Source: Chrysomallon squamiferum (taxonomy: Eukaryota; Mollusca; Gastropoda; Neomphalida; Peltospiridae). Taken from it: a DNA stretch of 59,500 nucleotides. The position numbers and the translations under genes were made by a program. The stretch is from contig CM022665.1 of NCBI GenBank assembly GCA_012295275.1, positions 9,942,976 to 10,002,475 of the forward strand, in the 5' to 3' direction. Shown here in pieces: positions 1-11,134 of this stretch. The notes under the pieces were generated by a model, which did no database searches, was not told the DNA's origin, and was given only the letters and a program-made list of their open reading frames with translations. Numbering within the stretch: position 1 is the first letter of the stretch; each line of letters begins with the position of its first letter.

Positions 1-432
1 ACATAAAAATGAAAAATTAATGAGACTTCATATTAAAAAAGTGATAAATACTTTAAAGTAACTTTTTACTAAGAGAAAGAAAGAGAGAGACTGAAAATCG
101 GATATGACAGACAGAAAGAAAGCAAATGTTTAATGACACAAAAACATAATGGCTATGGGGTATCAAACAAAGGCATGAGAGAGAGACATTGATTGCCAAA
201 TTCTCTTTTTTTACATTTTCAACATAGTAAATTATTAAAAATAAAGGACAAAAATAAAATAATTTATATATCCTGGCAATCAGTAAATAATGCAAGTTTA
301 GATGTATGTTTGACTTTTACAATATATTTGAAAAGAAAAACACTCAAAAGCAACATGAGTGGAGAACTAATATTTGAAGGAATAATTAAGTATGTTTCCT
401 ACATGAAAATCATAGTAATTCTAAATACACAC
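1..432 (-). other. MRPL19 intron 3, partial
   Basis: No further MRPL19 exon is visible. The sequence is AT-rich, with GAAAGA-type purine tracts near 73-125. The short open frames here have no coding features. Confidence 0.6.
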
Positions 433-557
433 CAACATAGAATTCTGGCAAGTCGATAACTGATCTCCTCCTGTACATGTCTTCTCTTTCTAACAGTTCA
501 CATATTCTGTCTCTCAGTTTTATGTCTGGATTTGGCAAAAACTCTGGATACACATAC
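433..557 (-). CDS. MRPL19: MRPL19 coding exon 3 (PEFYVG motif)
   Basis: This exon is 125 bp, phase 2 in and phase 1 out, with donor GTGTGTATTT. It holds the most recognisable MRPL19 segment in the window, EREDMYRRRSVIDLPEFYVG, just before the bL19 core. The acceptor TTGTTAAAG ends in AAG rather than the commoner CAG. Confidence 0.88.
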
Positions 558-3500
558 CTTTAACAACAAATCAATACATTGAATGTTCTTAAATATCAAA
601 GAATAAATAAACATACACATGTATGTATGATATCATGGTTTGAAGACAATAGCAAAATCAGTTATGTTTCAAAGCACATTTTTAAGAATGTTTTGTTTCC
701 TGCATAAAAAAATACAGTGAAAATTTGTTAAACTGATGCCAGTAAATGCAATAAAATGACAAACCTAAAATTGAATATGAATTTTATGTTTTACACAACA
801 TACTCTGTGTTTACTGTTAAAAAATTGTGTCTGTAAATTTACTATTTTATATGGAGAGGAAAACAATAATAATTATAATAATAATTATAATTATAATAAT
901 GCTAATAACAATAATAACAACAGTAACAATAATAATAATAGGTACCGGCAGGCAAATTATTTCTGACTTTAATTTCACATAATATTAAATATGCCAAAAA
1001 CATAGCACATAATGAAATCTGTAGCAAAAAGAATGAAAACAAACAAAACATTATGACTATCTCCAGCAGTTAAAAAGATATATGCAAATTGGTACGACAG
1101 GTACTTGGTCAGTTTTGAGCCCTATTTTGGCTAATTAGCAGAAAGGGCTACTTTGGTCAACTGTAGTTTGAAAAGTAACTGACAAAAGGCTGAAAATCAA
1201 CAAGAGTGATGGGACCAACTTGTTAAATGAGCTCAATTTTTTTCAGACCTATATGTTTGTATCTATGTTCACAATAACATGCTAAACATGCCAAAATCTT
1301 CAAAATGACACACAGCAGAATGACAAAGTTCAAACAGACACTGTGGTTTCAGTTTTTGTCTTATTTGACAAATTCAACCTGTGTTGTGAACAATTTATCA
1401 AGATCTTTCAAATGAAATGCTTGAATCTAACATTTTTAATAAATAAAAAAATATATTTCTGCCCATAAAAAAAATTACCGTTTCAATTTATATAGGAAAC
1501 ATTCTTATTTACATAAGCAGCTTCAATTTTCACTCTATTAAATAACTGGTAGTAATATGTTAAGATACTGTCATGTGTACATATATATATATATAAATGT
1601 TACTTAAAAGGTCTACAAGCATTTGATGTTTAACCATAATCCTTTGCAATACATAAACTCAGATAATCCTTAGAGTCAACTCCAGAAAGGTGTTGCAGGT
1701 ATTAATCAGGGACAATAAAATGTATGTAATCATGAGACTAGAGGCAATTAAAGACACAGGTGTTATAAGTCTGTCATTTGAAGCAAACAAAAAATAATTT
1801 TCTTAGCTTTGTACATGCTGTGATTTGACAGCAAACAAAAGTTACCTATCATCTGACTATTGTTGAAATTTTCTCTGATTGAGCTTATCAACAAGCAAAA
1901 ATAACGTTTTAAAACTGATCAATTTATGATTTTATATTCAAAAAGAAGTAATTAGATTTTTATTCAGCATTCCACCAATACCTCTGAATACATTGTTCTG
2001 TTATGTAGTATAGTTTGTTATGTTTAGGATTCTTAATTTGCTGCAAGAATTTTGAAAGCAATATAACTGATGGTTAAAAATGGAAGATAGTGATTGGCAA
2101 AACAATGTTAATTTGTTTATTTCTGAACGTGATTTCGCAACGCATGTGGCTATAATATATATGCTAAAAGTAAGAACACTGAAAAAAAGAAAAAAACAGC
2201 CAACAAGTTATTAAAAATATAAACAACATATAAATATAATAATTTTAAACAGTGCCAGACCTTTCTAACTTACATAAAATCTACGGCGATTTCATTCTGT
2301 AAAAAAATGTAACATAATGGTGATTTCGCTAAGCACGTGCTATATTCAAACGCAGAGCTTGTTTTTACCAAAGAAGACACACTGTAGTGTTGCGCATTGT
2401 TTGAAAGGTAATCGAATGATCTTTCATTTGATCCTGTGAACATAGGTTTTATTTTCAGCCAGTTTTTTTCAAAACTGGTTTGAAGGCATGAAAAAGTACA
2501 TTTTTGGACACAACTTTTGATATAAGACATTGCCAGTGACGACATGCACACGGTTAGGATGACTGAACTTTGACCCTCCTAGCTGTGCTAAAAATAACAT
2601 TGAAGCCATTTTGGCGAAAACAAGCCAGGTGTTTTAGAGCGACCCTATTTTAGGACTTTTTACTCCACACTGTTAATTGCTGACCACGGGTGGCGAAGTG
2701 CATTTACTCCCACCGCGTTTAACACTCTCGTACAAAGAACTGATTAAAGATACAACAAGAACAACAAAACCATTTAAAAGAGCACATAAAGATCTTTAGT
2801 TACATGTATTTGTTTTTAAAGATAGGATTTATAGAAGGGATTTGGGAGTGGAGGAAAATGGACAAAACCTGAACTTTTAACAGCTTTGACCAATTATATC
2901 GGCTAGACTGCCGGAACCTAATAACAATAACAATAATTTTACCTGAAATCTCTTGGCACATTCAATGTTTCATCAAGCTTTTCTTCAACTTCTGGTTGTT
3001 GTGAAAGAGGTGATTTACGATGTTGTTCAACAACTTCATGATCGAGGTAGTTTATGCGTTTTATGTCATTTCTTCCTGTAAAATGAATAAAATTAATAAC
3101 TATTATTAATAATATCATATAACAACACATATTTACTATTTTTATTATATCTTAGTCAACATATTTGTAAGAAGAAAAAATGATAATAAAAAATGAAATT
3201 TCTTTCCAACTCTGATGAACCAGTCATAGTCTGTAACTCAAATTCAAAGGCATGCCTTTTCATTTACACTAAATTACAAAAATATCAAACAATCAGTAAA
3301 CGATAAATTATATACTCTTAAATTTGTTATTATTTGACATAAAAGTAATGTGATAAAAACAGCTTTGGTGAAATGTTGTTCATTTTCATTATTTAGATCT
3401 GTAAATAAAAAATAAATTGATAAAAATGTAATGACCTCTGGCTGTTTTCCTTTATTTCTGGAGTAAGTAATTTGTATTTACACGCAATCCTTTTCAATGA

Positions 3501-3673
3501 CATTTTAAAATTTAAACTCAGGCAACTTTAATTACACTCGACTATTCATCTACAACTAAGTTTAGATTTTCTAATATATATAATGGCTGCTATACTTCAC
3601 CTGAAACTTGTCTTTTAGGCACCACAGCATAAAACCTGGATAGCCTAAGAATCCTGCGAGTGAAGGAGGCCAT
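433..3673 (-). CDS. MRPL19: Mitochondrial ribosomal protein bL19m (MRPL19), 5' three coding exons, partial
   Basis: Joined exons complement(3601..3673, 2943..3075, 433..557) read open in consistent phases (1, then 2, then 1), about 110 residues. The protein is a component of the large subunit of the mitochondrial ribosome. The N-terminus begins MASFTRRILRLSRFY, rich in Arg and hydroxylated residues and lacking acids, as expected of a mitochondrial targeting peptide. Exon 3 encodes a segment with PEFLPNPDIKLRDRI, then EREDMYRRRSVIDLPEFYVG, which matches the family pattern PEF..P, then ER.DM..RR.V..IPEFYVG before the bL19 core. Introns are GT-AG: donors GTGAAG, GTAAAA and GTGTGT; acceptors TTTTACAG and TTGTTAAAG. 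The conserved bL19 beta-barrel core is not in the window, so the gene continues past position 1. The start ATG is at 3673 to 3671. Assignment is from remembered family sequence and is strong; the gene is partial only because of the window edge. Confidence 0.88.
558..2942 (-). other. MRPL19 intron 2, with AAT-rich repeat and a GC-richer block
   Basis: This is a 2.4-kb intron. It holds a degenerate (AAT)n tract at about 863-940 and a (TA)n run near 1579-1594. A relatively GC- and CpG-richer stretch at about 2270-2740 stands out from the flanks and could be an old interspersed repeat. I see no coding exon in it. Confidence 0.55.
863..940. repeat. Degenerate AAT microsatellite
   Basis: Runs of AATAAT and AATTAT units with AAC interruptions inside MRPL19 intron 2. 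Confidence 0.8.
2943..3075 (-). CDS. MRPL19: MRPL19 coding exon 2
   Basis: This exon is 133 bp, phase 1 in and phase 2 out, with acceptor TTTTACAG and donor GTAAAATT. It encodes an acidic, Pro-containing linker (LDHEVVEQHRKSPLSQQ and onward) ending NVPRDFR, which then joins the YVYPEFLPNP of exon 3. This linker is the poorly conserved N-terminal region of the mature protein. Confidence 0.82.
3076..3600 (-). other. MRPL19 intron 1
   Basis: A 525-bp AT-rich intron between the transit-peptide exon and exon 2, phase 1. No internal feature is recognised. Confidence 0.7.
3601..3673 (-). CDS. MRPL19: MRPL19 coding exon 1 (start codon, transit peptide)
   Basis: This exon is 73 bp, 24 codons plus one base, ending at donor GTGAAGTATA. 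It encodes MASFTRRILRLSRFYAVV, an amphipathic, Arg-rich presequence. No other ATG in this frame gives a better presequence, and the surrounding DNA is GC-richer than the introns, as expected near a promoter. Confidence 0.85.
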
Positions 3674-4010
3674 TCTAATTTGTTACTGTCGTTATAATCC
3701 CCCATCACGTTCAGCGCACCATTGAATCAAACGACTTTCAGCAAAATGCTTCATAACCTCACAAAATGTCTGTGAATTAACCATAAATTACTGTTAAAAG
3801 AATAAAGATATATTCGTTGTTCGGTTGCATCTCAGAAAGTCTATGCTGTGGATCTGTTTGTGTCTGCGGTGCGGCTTGTACGAAATAATCCAAATTACTG
3901 AGACAAGTTATCGGTCCTTTACCCGAGCGGCTTGTTAGCAACAAATGCTTATCCTCGCCTCACTTCAACCGCAGGAGCAAACACTTTAGTGAATAAGAAA
4001 GTGAAAAAGA
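3674..4010 (-). promoter_or_regulatory. MRPL19 5' flank and putative promoter
   Basis: Immediately upstream of the MRPL19 start codon the base composition rises in GC and several CpGs appear (for example around 3866-3975), in contrast to the AT-rich DNA on either side. That fits a TATA-less housekeeping promoter. No specific transcription start can be read from the sequence. Confidence 0.35.
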
Positions 4011-4860
4011 AAGAAATGGTTAATTTCGGTTCTATTATCTTTTCATAAATAAATAAATAAACTGATTAATTAATTAATTAATAACAACAACAACAGTAAT
4101 AATAATAATGTAAAAATAAAAATAATTTTGGATATAAAATAAATGAAATGAAAAATATTATACAAAATAAATATAATATATCCTCATCGAATATCTAATT
4201 CTAAAGGGATAACTTTATTATTACAGTAATATCCACCACGTCAGTACGAATTTTTCGAGATAAAAAACTAAACATGCTGGTGCGGAACAGTCTAAAGTGT
4301 ATGAATTTTCGACAAATGATTGGGCACTGAGATAAGGCATACATTTACAAACAAAAATGCCTTTTAAGTTAAGTAGAAAAATAAATAAATAACGATAAAA
4401 CTAAAAAAAATTTTTTAAAGTATTATTATTATTATTATTATTTAGTTAGTTAATTATTATATATTTATTTATTTGTTTGTTTATTTATTTATTTACTTAT
4501 TTATTCATTCATTCATTCATTCATTCATTTTAATTACTGAATGTGTATGTGATTAAAAACTGAAAGCACGAAGTTTCTCCGAGGACGAGGTTTGTTCTCA
4601 TCGCTAAATTACATACATTAGATGATTAGTACAATTAGAAATAAGAGACACACATGGAATAAATTTCAAACATTTTTGGAAAGAGGATGAAGAGGGAGTA
4701 AGTTACATAAAAGAAATGATCATTTTATTTCACATAATTTTTATAAGCGTTATTAATTAACAAATTAGGAAAATTCTTTTTTATTTTTTTTTTTTTTTTT
4801 TTTTTTTCTTATTAATATTACTTTAATAATTTTATTATTTATTAATTATGCTGAGTTTTT
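4011..4860. repeat. AT-rich intergenic DNA with AAT, TTTA and TTCA arrays and a poly(T) run
   Basis: Between the divergent promoters lie (AAT)n and (ATTA)n tracts near 4060-4130. An ATT, TTTA and ATTC compound microsatellite runs at about 4418-4530, with a long T-run ending near 4807. No gene is seen. Confidence 0.75.
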
Positions 4861-4872
4861 TCTTTCTTATGA

Positions 4873-4880
4873 TGACGTCA
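4873..4880. promoter_or_regulatory. Perfect cAMP-response-element octamer (CRE)
   Basis: TGACGTCA, the palindromic CREB/ATF site, lies at 4873-4880. A short GC-richer stretch follows (GCGCGTTGAAGGCG), about 555 bp upstream of the start codon of the plus-strand gene. It could mark that gene's promoter, with a 5'-UTR exon spliced to an acceptor-like GTGTCCAG near 5416. The UTR exon is inference only. Confidence 0.35.
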
Positions 4881-5263
4881 CTTGATTATTGCGCGTTGAA
4901 GGCGACACTCCACTAAAAAGCTTTCACGAATTATTTTATGAAAGTGAGTTACACAAACTGAAAAATATAATAATAATAACAAAACAAAATTCAAGCGACC
5001 GTCAGATGCTGAATAAAACATCATTTATTAAGGCAGTCAGGTATATTAATACAGGAATTTGTTTCTACAAATGTTGATAGAACATGAGTAGTAGTAGTAA
5101 TAGTAGTAGTATTTTCTTATTATTACTAATTGGATCAACAGTCGACCTTAAAGATGCTATTTTTTATTATTTATACAGAGAGCTTTTCGGATATTTTCTT
5201 ATCAAACATTTCTGACAAAGAAAAATCTCTTAATTGAACAAATGTCCATTTTATTATTTATCT

Positions 5264-5400
5264 CTGTGTGTGTATGTGTGTGTTATAGTTACTGGAAAAT
5301 GTATGGAAAGTCATGGATTCCTGTCATGATGATGATGTGTGTGTGTGCGCGCGCGTATGTACATTTATTTATTTATTTATCTGTTATTTATTTATTTATA
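5264..5400. repeat. GT, GC and TTTA simple repeats in the 5' flank of the two-exon gene
   Basis: (GT)n at about 5264-5284 and 5336-5348, a short (GC)n, then TTTA repeats at about 5365-5400, ending 35 bp before the gene's ATG. Confidence 0.75.
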
Positions 5401-5434
5401 TTTGTTTTGTGTCCAGAACTGAGGTGCCGCGAAT

Positions 5435-6704
5435 ATGAGTAAAATCATACCACCTGCGGGCTTTAGATACCATGCTAATGGGCAGCCGAAGCTTTTGCAT
5501 TCCTACGAGAAAAGGGTGAGACAAATTCTGTCTGCCCTGCCTCTCCAAACCATGATACACAATTCTGGTAGAGATCGAGGAATCACCATTGGAGGTGTTG
5601 GGGATAGACTAACTACAAGTACGAGTTGGAAAACATCAAAAAAAGGATCCTCTAACTCAAGATCTCAAGTGACTAACACTGGGGACTATTTGCCAGAAAA
5701 AGAAGTCATTGTGAGGATGTATGACAAAGCGGATGATAGTTCTTTAAAAAATATATCACAGAAAAACAGTATTGAGAGACCTAAAAGTCACGTTGATTTT
5801 AAATTATCTGAGATAACATCAGTATCGGTACACGAAAATGACAATTCCAAATCATATAATAATTTAGACAGCAAAATAGTTAAACACAGAAAGAATGTTT
5901 CAGCTAAAAGCCAGGCGGGTGATACTAAGGTTTTTGAAAAAGTTCCGCTATCGAAGCTTGTTCAGTCTGTCTCTGTGCAGTCATCAACATCCAGCATTGA
6001 CAGTGAGTCCGATACACTACCTCGAAAAAGCACTGTCAGATTTACACCATCGATCAGTGTCAATAGTAATGAACCATTGCTATCAAGGCATTCTGTAAAT
6101 TCGTTTCTTCCCAGGAGACACTCGGCTGGTGCTCAGACTTCGTTGCGTGCTATGACGTCACCCATGTATAAAAGAAGAGCTTCCACTGGCACATCTCGAG
6201 AACTGTTATCATCCGAGCCGTCAAGGTGGCTGGAAATTCAGAGGAGAAATACGTTAGCTAATACTCGAGAATTACAGTCTAAACAGCAGATGTCGAGTTC
6301 TTTCTTCAGTCATTCAAAAGACCATACAGATGAAAAACGCCAGTACAACTCTTCACCTTCAATGTACATCGTATCATACGAACAAAAGTTTTGGTCATTA
6401 TTCTTAAAAGAATCAAAGTTGAAACTTATGAAACATCATGCTGTAAGTAAATACACCCATACACCAAAACACAAACGCGCACGCACGCACGCACGCACGC
6501 AACCACAGAATGACACACGGTATTATAACTACTAAAATTGACTAAGATGTAAGATTTAAACATATCTTTACACATAGAATGATATGATTACTATTTACTA
6601 CACATTTCTCTTCTTTACTTCTTCAGAGAATGGAAAACTTGAATTGCCAGCAGAAAGTGCAGCAGTTTCTAGCAGAAATGAAAATTAGGAAAACTGCAAA
6701 ATGA
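5435..6704 (+). CDS. Unrecognised Ser/Arg/Lys-rich protein, two exons, 361 residues
   Basis: Exons 5435..6442 (336 codons) and 6627..6704 (25 codons plus TGA) join in phase 0. The donor is GCT|GTAAGTAA and the acceptor TTACTTCTTCAG. Without splicing the frame runs into a CACG microsatellite, so splicing is the better model. The protein begins MSKIIPPAGFRYHANGQP and is basic and Ser-rich, with low-complexity stretches such as SVSVQSSTSSIDSESD. It has no signal peptide or membrane segment. The ends look most structured: a hydrophobic N-terminal block (HSYEKRVRQILSALP) and a C-terminal helix (FWSLFLKESKLKLMKHHA, then NCQQKVQQFLAEMKIRK). I do not recognise the family. Long intrinsically disordered middle regions with conserved ends are common in ciliary, testis or cytoskeletal proteins, but that is only a guess. 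It sits head-to-head with MRPL19 and tail-to-tail with ARHGAP20. An additional 5' exon cannot be excluded. Confidence 0.72.
6443..6626 (+). other. Intron of the two-exon gene with CACG microsatellite
   Basis: A 184-bp GT-AG intron. It contains a CGCA repeat at about 6475-6501. The unspliced frame reads through this as Arg/Thr/His-rich peptide before a stop near 6533. Confidence 0.7.
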
Positions 6705-6829
6705 AAACATGTATTGATTACATATTAAGAATGTAGATATGTTAGATTTCTGTTCACTGATTCAGAACTTTTCTGATGTAAAGCAAACCTGTCAATTCAG
6801 TTTTGTGTTTTATTTTTTTATAATTTTTC

Positions 6830-6835
6830 ATTAAA
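6830..6835 (+). terminator. Possible poly(A) signal for the two-exon gene
   Basis: ATTAAA lies about 126 nt downstream of the TGA. In such AT-rich DNA this hexamer occurs often by chance, so support is weak. Confidence 0.25.
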
Positions 6836-7249
6836 ATGAAATTCATTTTGTCTTGATTGTTATCTCAATCACTGTAATGGCTGTCCCTTTAGTGAAAGTC
6901 TGTATTTGCTCCTGATTATAGCAACAACCAATCTTCAAAATTATTTTTAACACTACAAAAGTTGATACTTCCATTTTCTGATTTGAACTCAGATTATAGA
7001 AATAACCATGGCTGCAGTGTGTAATTATTACAACCATCAACCTTTTATTTATATAATAATGTTGCCAGCGATGACTAATTTGTGATAATTAAGTTAAAGA
7101 TTCATTATCTTACTGTACAGTAATTGTGTTGAAAATTCAAATATACAGCCTGTTGTTATCAGTCAGTATTTATTCATTGTATACATGTCAGAAAGAATTC
7201 ATTGGCAGGTTTATGCAGTATCTAAAAAATTATGATAATATATTAGATT

Positions 7250-7261
7250 TTATTATTATTA

Positions 7262-7308
<47 letters not shown>
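7250..7308. repeat. (ATT)n microsatellite
   Basis: A nearly uninterrupted ATT trinucleotide array of about 59 bp. Confidence 0.9.
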
Positions 7309-7309
<1 letters not shown>

Positions 7310-7326
7310 AAAAATATATTTATATT

Positions 7327-7465
7327 AATAATATATAATAAAAATATAATTAATCGAACTTCCTATTTTTTCTATTTTATCATGTACAATTTTTTTAATA
7401 ATATATAATATAAATATTAATCAAACTTCCTATTTTTTCAAGTTTATCATGTACAATTTTTTTTT
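7327..7465. repeat. Tandem duplication, about 70-bp unit
   Basis: Two adjacent copies begin AATAATATATAATA. They share ACTTCCTATTTTTTC and TTTATCATGTACAATTTTTT in the same order, with a few substitutions and indels. Confidence 0.8.
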
Positions 7466-7704
7466 CATGTATTTACTATTATACAAATGTTAATTTGATA
7501 TTATGAAAAAATTCTTTATTAATTGCATTAAAAGGAAGCACAGAATAGAAATGTAATTATAAAATAAAGTAATAATGATAATAAATACTTCAGAAATACT
7601 TACTATAATTAAATCTTATTTTTTTAATATTTACTCTTATTATGATAATAATTTGTGTGTTAAATATTACTGTTAGTTTTGTACACACTGTCAATACATT
7701 TATT

Positions 7705-7905
7705 ACAATTTATTGTACTTTAATTAATTTATTGTTCTCTAAATTATTGTGCAGATTATTGTATTTAAATTAGCTGTTAAATAGATTAATGTAAACTATT
7801 TAATGTACTTATTGTATACAGATTGTTGTATAGTGTTGTACTTTAATTGTTTTATTGTACTAAAATCATCTATTGAATTACTTATTGTACGTACACTATT
7901 GTACT
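7705..7905. repeat. Degenerate minisatellite with ATTGTACTTTAA-like units
   Basis: TATTGTACTTTAA-type words recur several times: TTGTACTTTAATTAA, TTGTACTTTAATTG, TTGTACTAAAATC and TTGTACTTTAAG. They are separated by similar AT-rich spacers. Confidence 0.55.
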
Positions 7906-10900
7906 TTAAGTTAGTTATATATAGTGTATGTACAAATTATCTACTCTATTTGAAATATATATTTTTTGACTACTTGAAAATGTTATGTTTTTATATTCAT
8001 CTGAGAGTGGTCAAACTGAACAATCAGTCCTTCTCTCAACAGCCCTTTGATCATTTTCTATTCATACATATGTTCCATGGTTATAGTATATATTTACCTG
8101 TTCATGAAAAAGTACATAATAAAAATTGTATATTAGTTACTTAGAGACATTTTGATTATTTTAAACTATTTTCTTCACATATAAATATTCATCTAAACTG
8201 GGTTTCATAAAATTACATTAACAAGAATTATAACTGCAACTTATTTTTCCGCATACAAAAATGCATATAAGATTGAGTATTCATATACTTTCAATTTGCA
8301 ACAAAATTGGAAGAATATGTATGTCGGTCATTGGTATTTAACCAAAATAAAGAAAAATGCAGTTTATATTAATTTTATTATTATTAGTTATTCTGCAAAA
8401 ATCTAAGATATTTAATTATCAACAAAAATACCAAAGACAATTAAAATATTTTTTAAATTGTATCTTTGGTAATGCTAAAAACAGTTTATTCATTTTACAT
8501 ATATTCCCAAGTGACTGATGGAGTATGAAACCAGTCTTTGCTAATAATAAAGTTTTATAGAAAAATAAACGAAACTATATAAAACTATATAAAAAAAAAA
8601 AAAAAAAAAAGTATGGAGGCTGCCTTATAATCACCGTATATTAATTTATTTTCACTATACAGGATGGTGAAAAATGCCTTTATAAAATAATTTTGCACTT
8701 TCATGCTTAGAAAAAAAGTTTAAACTTTGTAACTAACATTTATTTGCTATAATGAAATATGCATCAATTTGCAAAGTTTATTGTTGTTGCTGCTGTCTTC
8801 ATTTTTTTTACAATATTTATTTATTTATATACTTATTTACTTACTTATTTTAAAAATTATTTTTAAATAGTACATTTAAAGACTTACAGTGAGTTAATAA
8901 TCATTGGCTGTAGAAAGACATCACTCACTTCAGGGGATTTAGCATTACACTAAGTTATAAACTGAATTCAGACTGAACTCGATTTTGCCTTTTGGCAAGA
9001 GGTTATTGCAGAATAGTATCATCTAACCCTGGATGTCAAGTGGCTTAAAAGGTCATGCTGCCAGCAGATAATGAAGTGATATGTGATGAAACATTTCTTT
9101 ATCAGTTGTAAAGGGTGAATATTTGATCTCCACAAATGTAGTCATGATGTCATATTAGAGAAAAAGTAATAAAATGATTGTAAAAATGAAAAATGATTAT
9201 AATATTACATCACCAACAGTGTAAAGTGACTCATGTACATGTTCCACCTTCTAGTCCATCAATCGTTTTAACAAGTAAAATGCAAATACTCTAGTAATGT
9301 TGACAGGTCTTTTTTCTTTTTGGGCAGTTTTGTTGCTGTTTCTGTTTTTGGGGGTTTTGGGGTTTTCTTTAATTTTTTGTTTTGTTACTATCATGGACAG
9401 CCTAAGTACTAAATTCATTTTAAAATATTGATGTGCAAGAACGGGAGAAATGAGTCAATAAGACATAACCAAGCCACTGTCATGAACATAAAATTAACAA
9501 TCTACATGCAAACATCAGTAGCATTATTTTTAACATGTTATTTAGTTACTTATTTAATTATTCAATCCCTTGGTTTTATAAAACTAAATGTAACAAATGT
9601 AGAATAGAAATAACATAATTTGGTTTTCACCGATGATTTATTAATAAATATAATTTGACAGAAATAACCAAAATATGTCCAAATGCAAAATGTGTTTATG
9701 TGATTGTTTACAAAATGTACTGATACTTCCATGTGATATATTTTTTAAAAATGAAAACAAAAAGGTGACTTAGAATTTCACAATGGGTTAAAAGTAAGAC
9801 AAAGTTGAGAACAAAAGGGTTATTATATATATTGCCATTTGTTATTATTTGTCTTACTTTAAAAAGCCTCATTGTAAAAAAAAAAAAAAAAAAAAAAAGT
9901 AGTTGGTTACAAATTCCATTGAGGGGAAGATTACATAAAATGAATAGTATAAATAATAACAAAAACTCATGATGCTGAAAATGCTATTTAATGTCTGCTC
10001 TTTAGTTTACAATATTACAGAAAGCCAAACTATTTGTTATTACATTTAAATATATATGAACTGTGATTGCTTAATTTCTGTCTTATTTTAATAAATACAA
10101 ACATTCACAGAACATTACAGACAAAAATAATTTCATCAGATAACCAAAGGTCTACAATAAAGCAAAGTTTGTGAAAATATAAATTAAAAAAAACATTTTT
10201 TATACAGTAGAAAATATATATTTTTACAAGTTCAAAAATAGAATTAGCACTTGTGGTGGTTTATATATGTTATTTAATTTTACTATTTACATTAGTTACA
10301 TATACAGTTTACTGTTTTAACCATTGTAGATGATTCTCAAAATTCACACTTTTTAAAAGTGCTAATAAAATTGACATTTAAAAGACCAAACTTAGGTTTT
10401 TTAAATATCTTCTTTTTTTTTTTTTTTTCCATTCATTTTTGTTCAAAAGAGAACAAAAAAAATGTAAAAAGAAAATACTTCAGGTGGATATATATATATA
10501 TGCTGTCAAAATACTCAACTTCATATACATTCATTGTTTGTATTTTATAAATAACACACAGTGTTTTAAGGCAAATTATTTACACAAATTTGTTTGCACA
10601 TTGTAAATTTACAAAACTATGAGTATTGATTGACTGCATTGTCTGCAGCATAGCTATATAATATTAATTTATATGTAATTGAAAAAAATAAAAGTATATA
10701 ACAGTCATGTGTACTGAGGTATTTGTTTTGTTTGTATATCTCAATTACATACCCTATGTATCCTTCTGTGAAAATAAGTTTTTTGTTATGTTTTTCTTTT
10801 TTTAAAAAGAAAAGAAAAAAGAAATAGAAGAAATGAATGATTTTTCTTACTCATTATATATATATTTTCCATAGCTGTTGTTCTTCATCTTTTTCTAACT

Positions 10901-11013
10901 TACAAAATAATAGATTCCCTGTCAAAGGTATCTACAGTTTTTAGAGATAAATTAAAAAAATTCATATTGAATTAGATTTTTAGATTAAATTTAACATAAG
11001 GAGGAAAATCTTT

Positions 11014-11019
11014 TTTATT
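11014..11019 (-). terminator. Possible poly(A) signal for ARHGAP20
   Basis: TTTATT on the plus strand reads AATAAA on the coding strand, about 116 nt past the stop codon. It is plausible, but many alternative hexamers lie further downstream. Confidence 0.3.
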
Positions 11020-11134
11020 CATATTTTTTTAAAATTAAGAAAAATTAACAAAAGTTGTAAATCAAATGGTGGCATGCAGCCAAAAATAAAATTCAACAAA
11101 AAATATCCTTGCATGATACAATTAATTCCTTTTC

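Larger units (their letters stand above)
6705..11134. other. AT-rich intergenic region between convergent genes
   Basis: This 4.4-kb region between the stop of the plus-strand gene and the stop of ARHGAP20 holds both 3' UTRs and repeats. These include an (ATT)n array, a roughly 70-bp tandem duplication at 7327-7465 and a series of degenerate ATTGTACTTTAA-like units at about 7705-7905. Poly(A) runs occur near 8591 and 9877, with poly(T) near 10410. A stretch of more complex sequence at about 8880-9090 has no repeat structure I can name. No convincing coding frame was seen. Confidence 0.6.

Noticed and set aside
2270-2551. 93-codon minus-strand frame in MRPL19 intron 2
   Set aside because: It does not splice in phase with the MRPL19 exons and lacks recognisable motifs; exons 2 and 3 join correctly without it.
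4889-5077. 62-codon plus-strand frame beginning near the CRE
   Set aside because: It needs a non-ATG start and has no homology or splice support; it may be untranslated leader at best.
5242-5442. 66-codon frame overlapping the start of the two-exon gene
   Set aside because: It is built mostly from GT, GC and TTTA simple repeats.
6153-6160. Second TGACGTCA octamer
   Set aside because: It lies within the coding sequence of the unknown gene and probably reflects codon content, not regulation.
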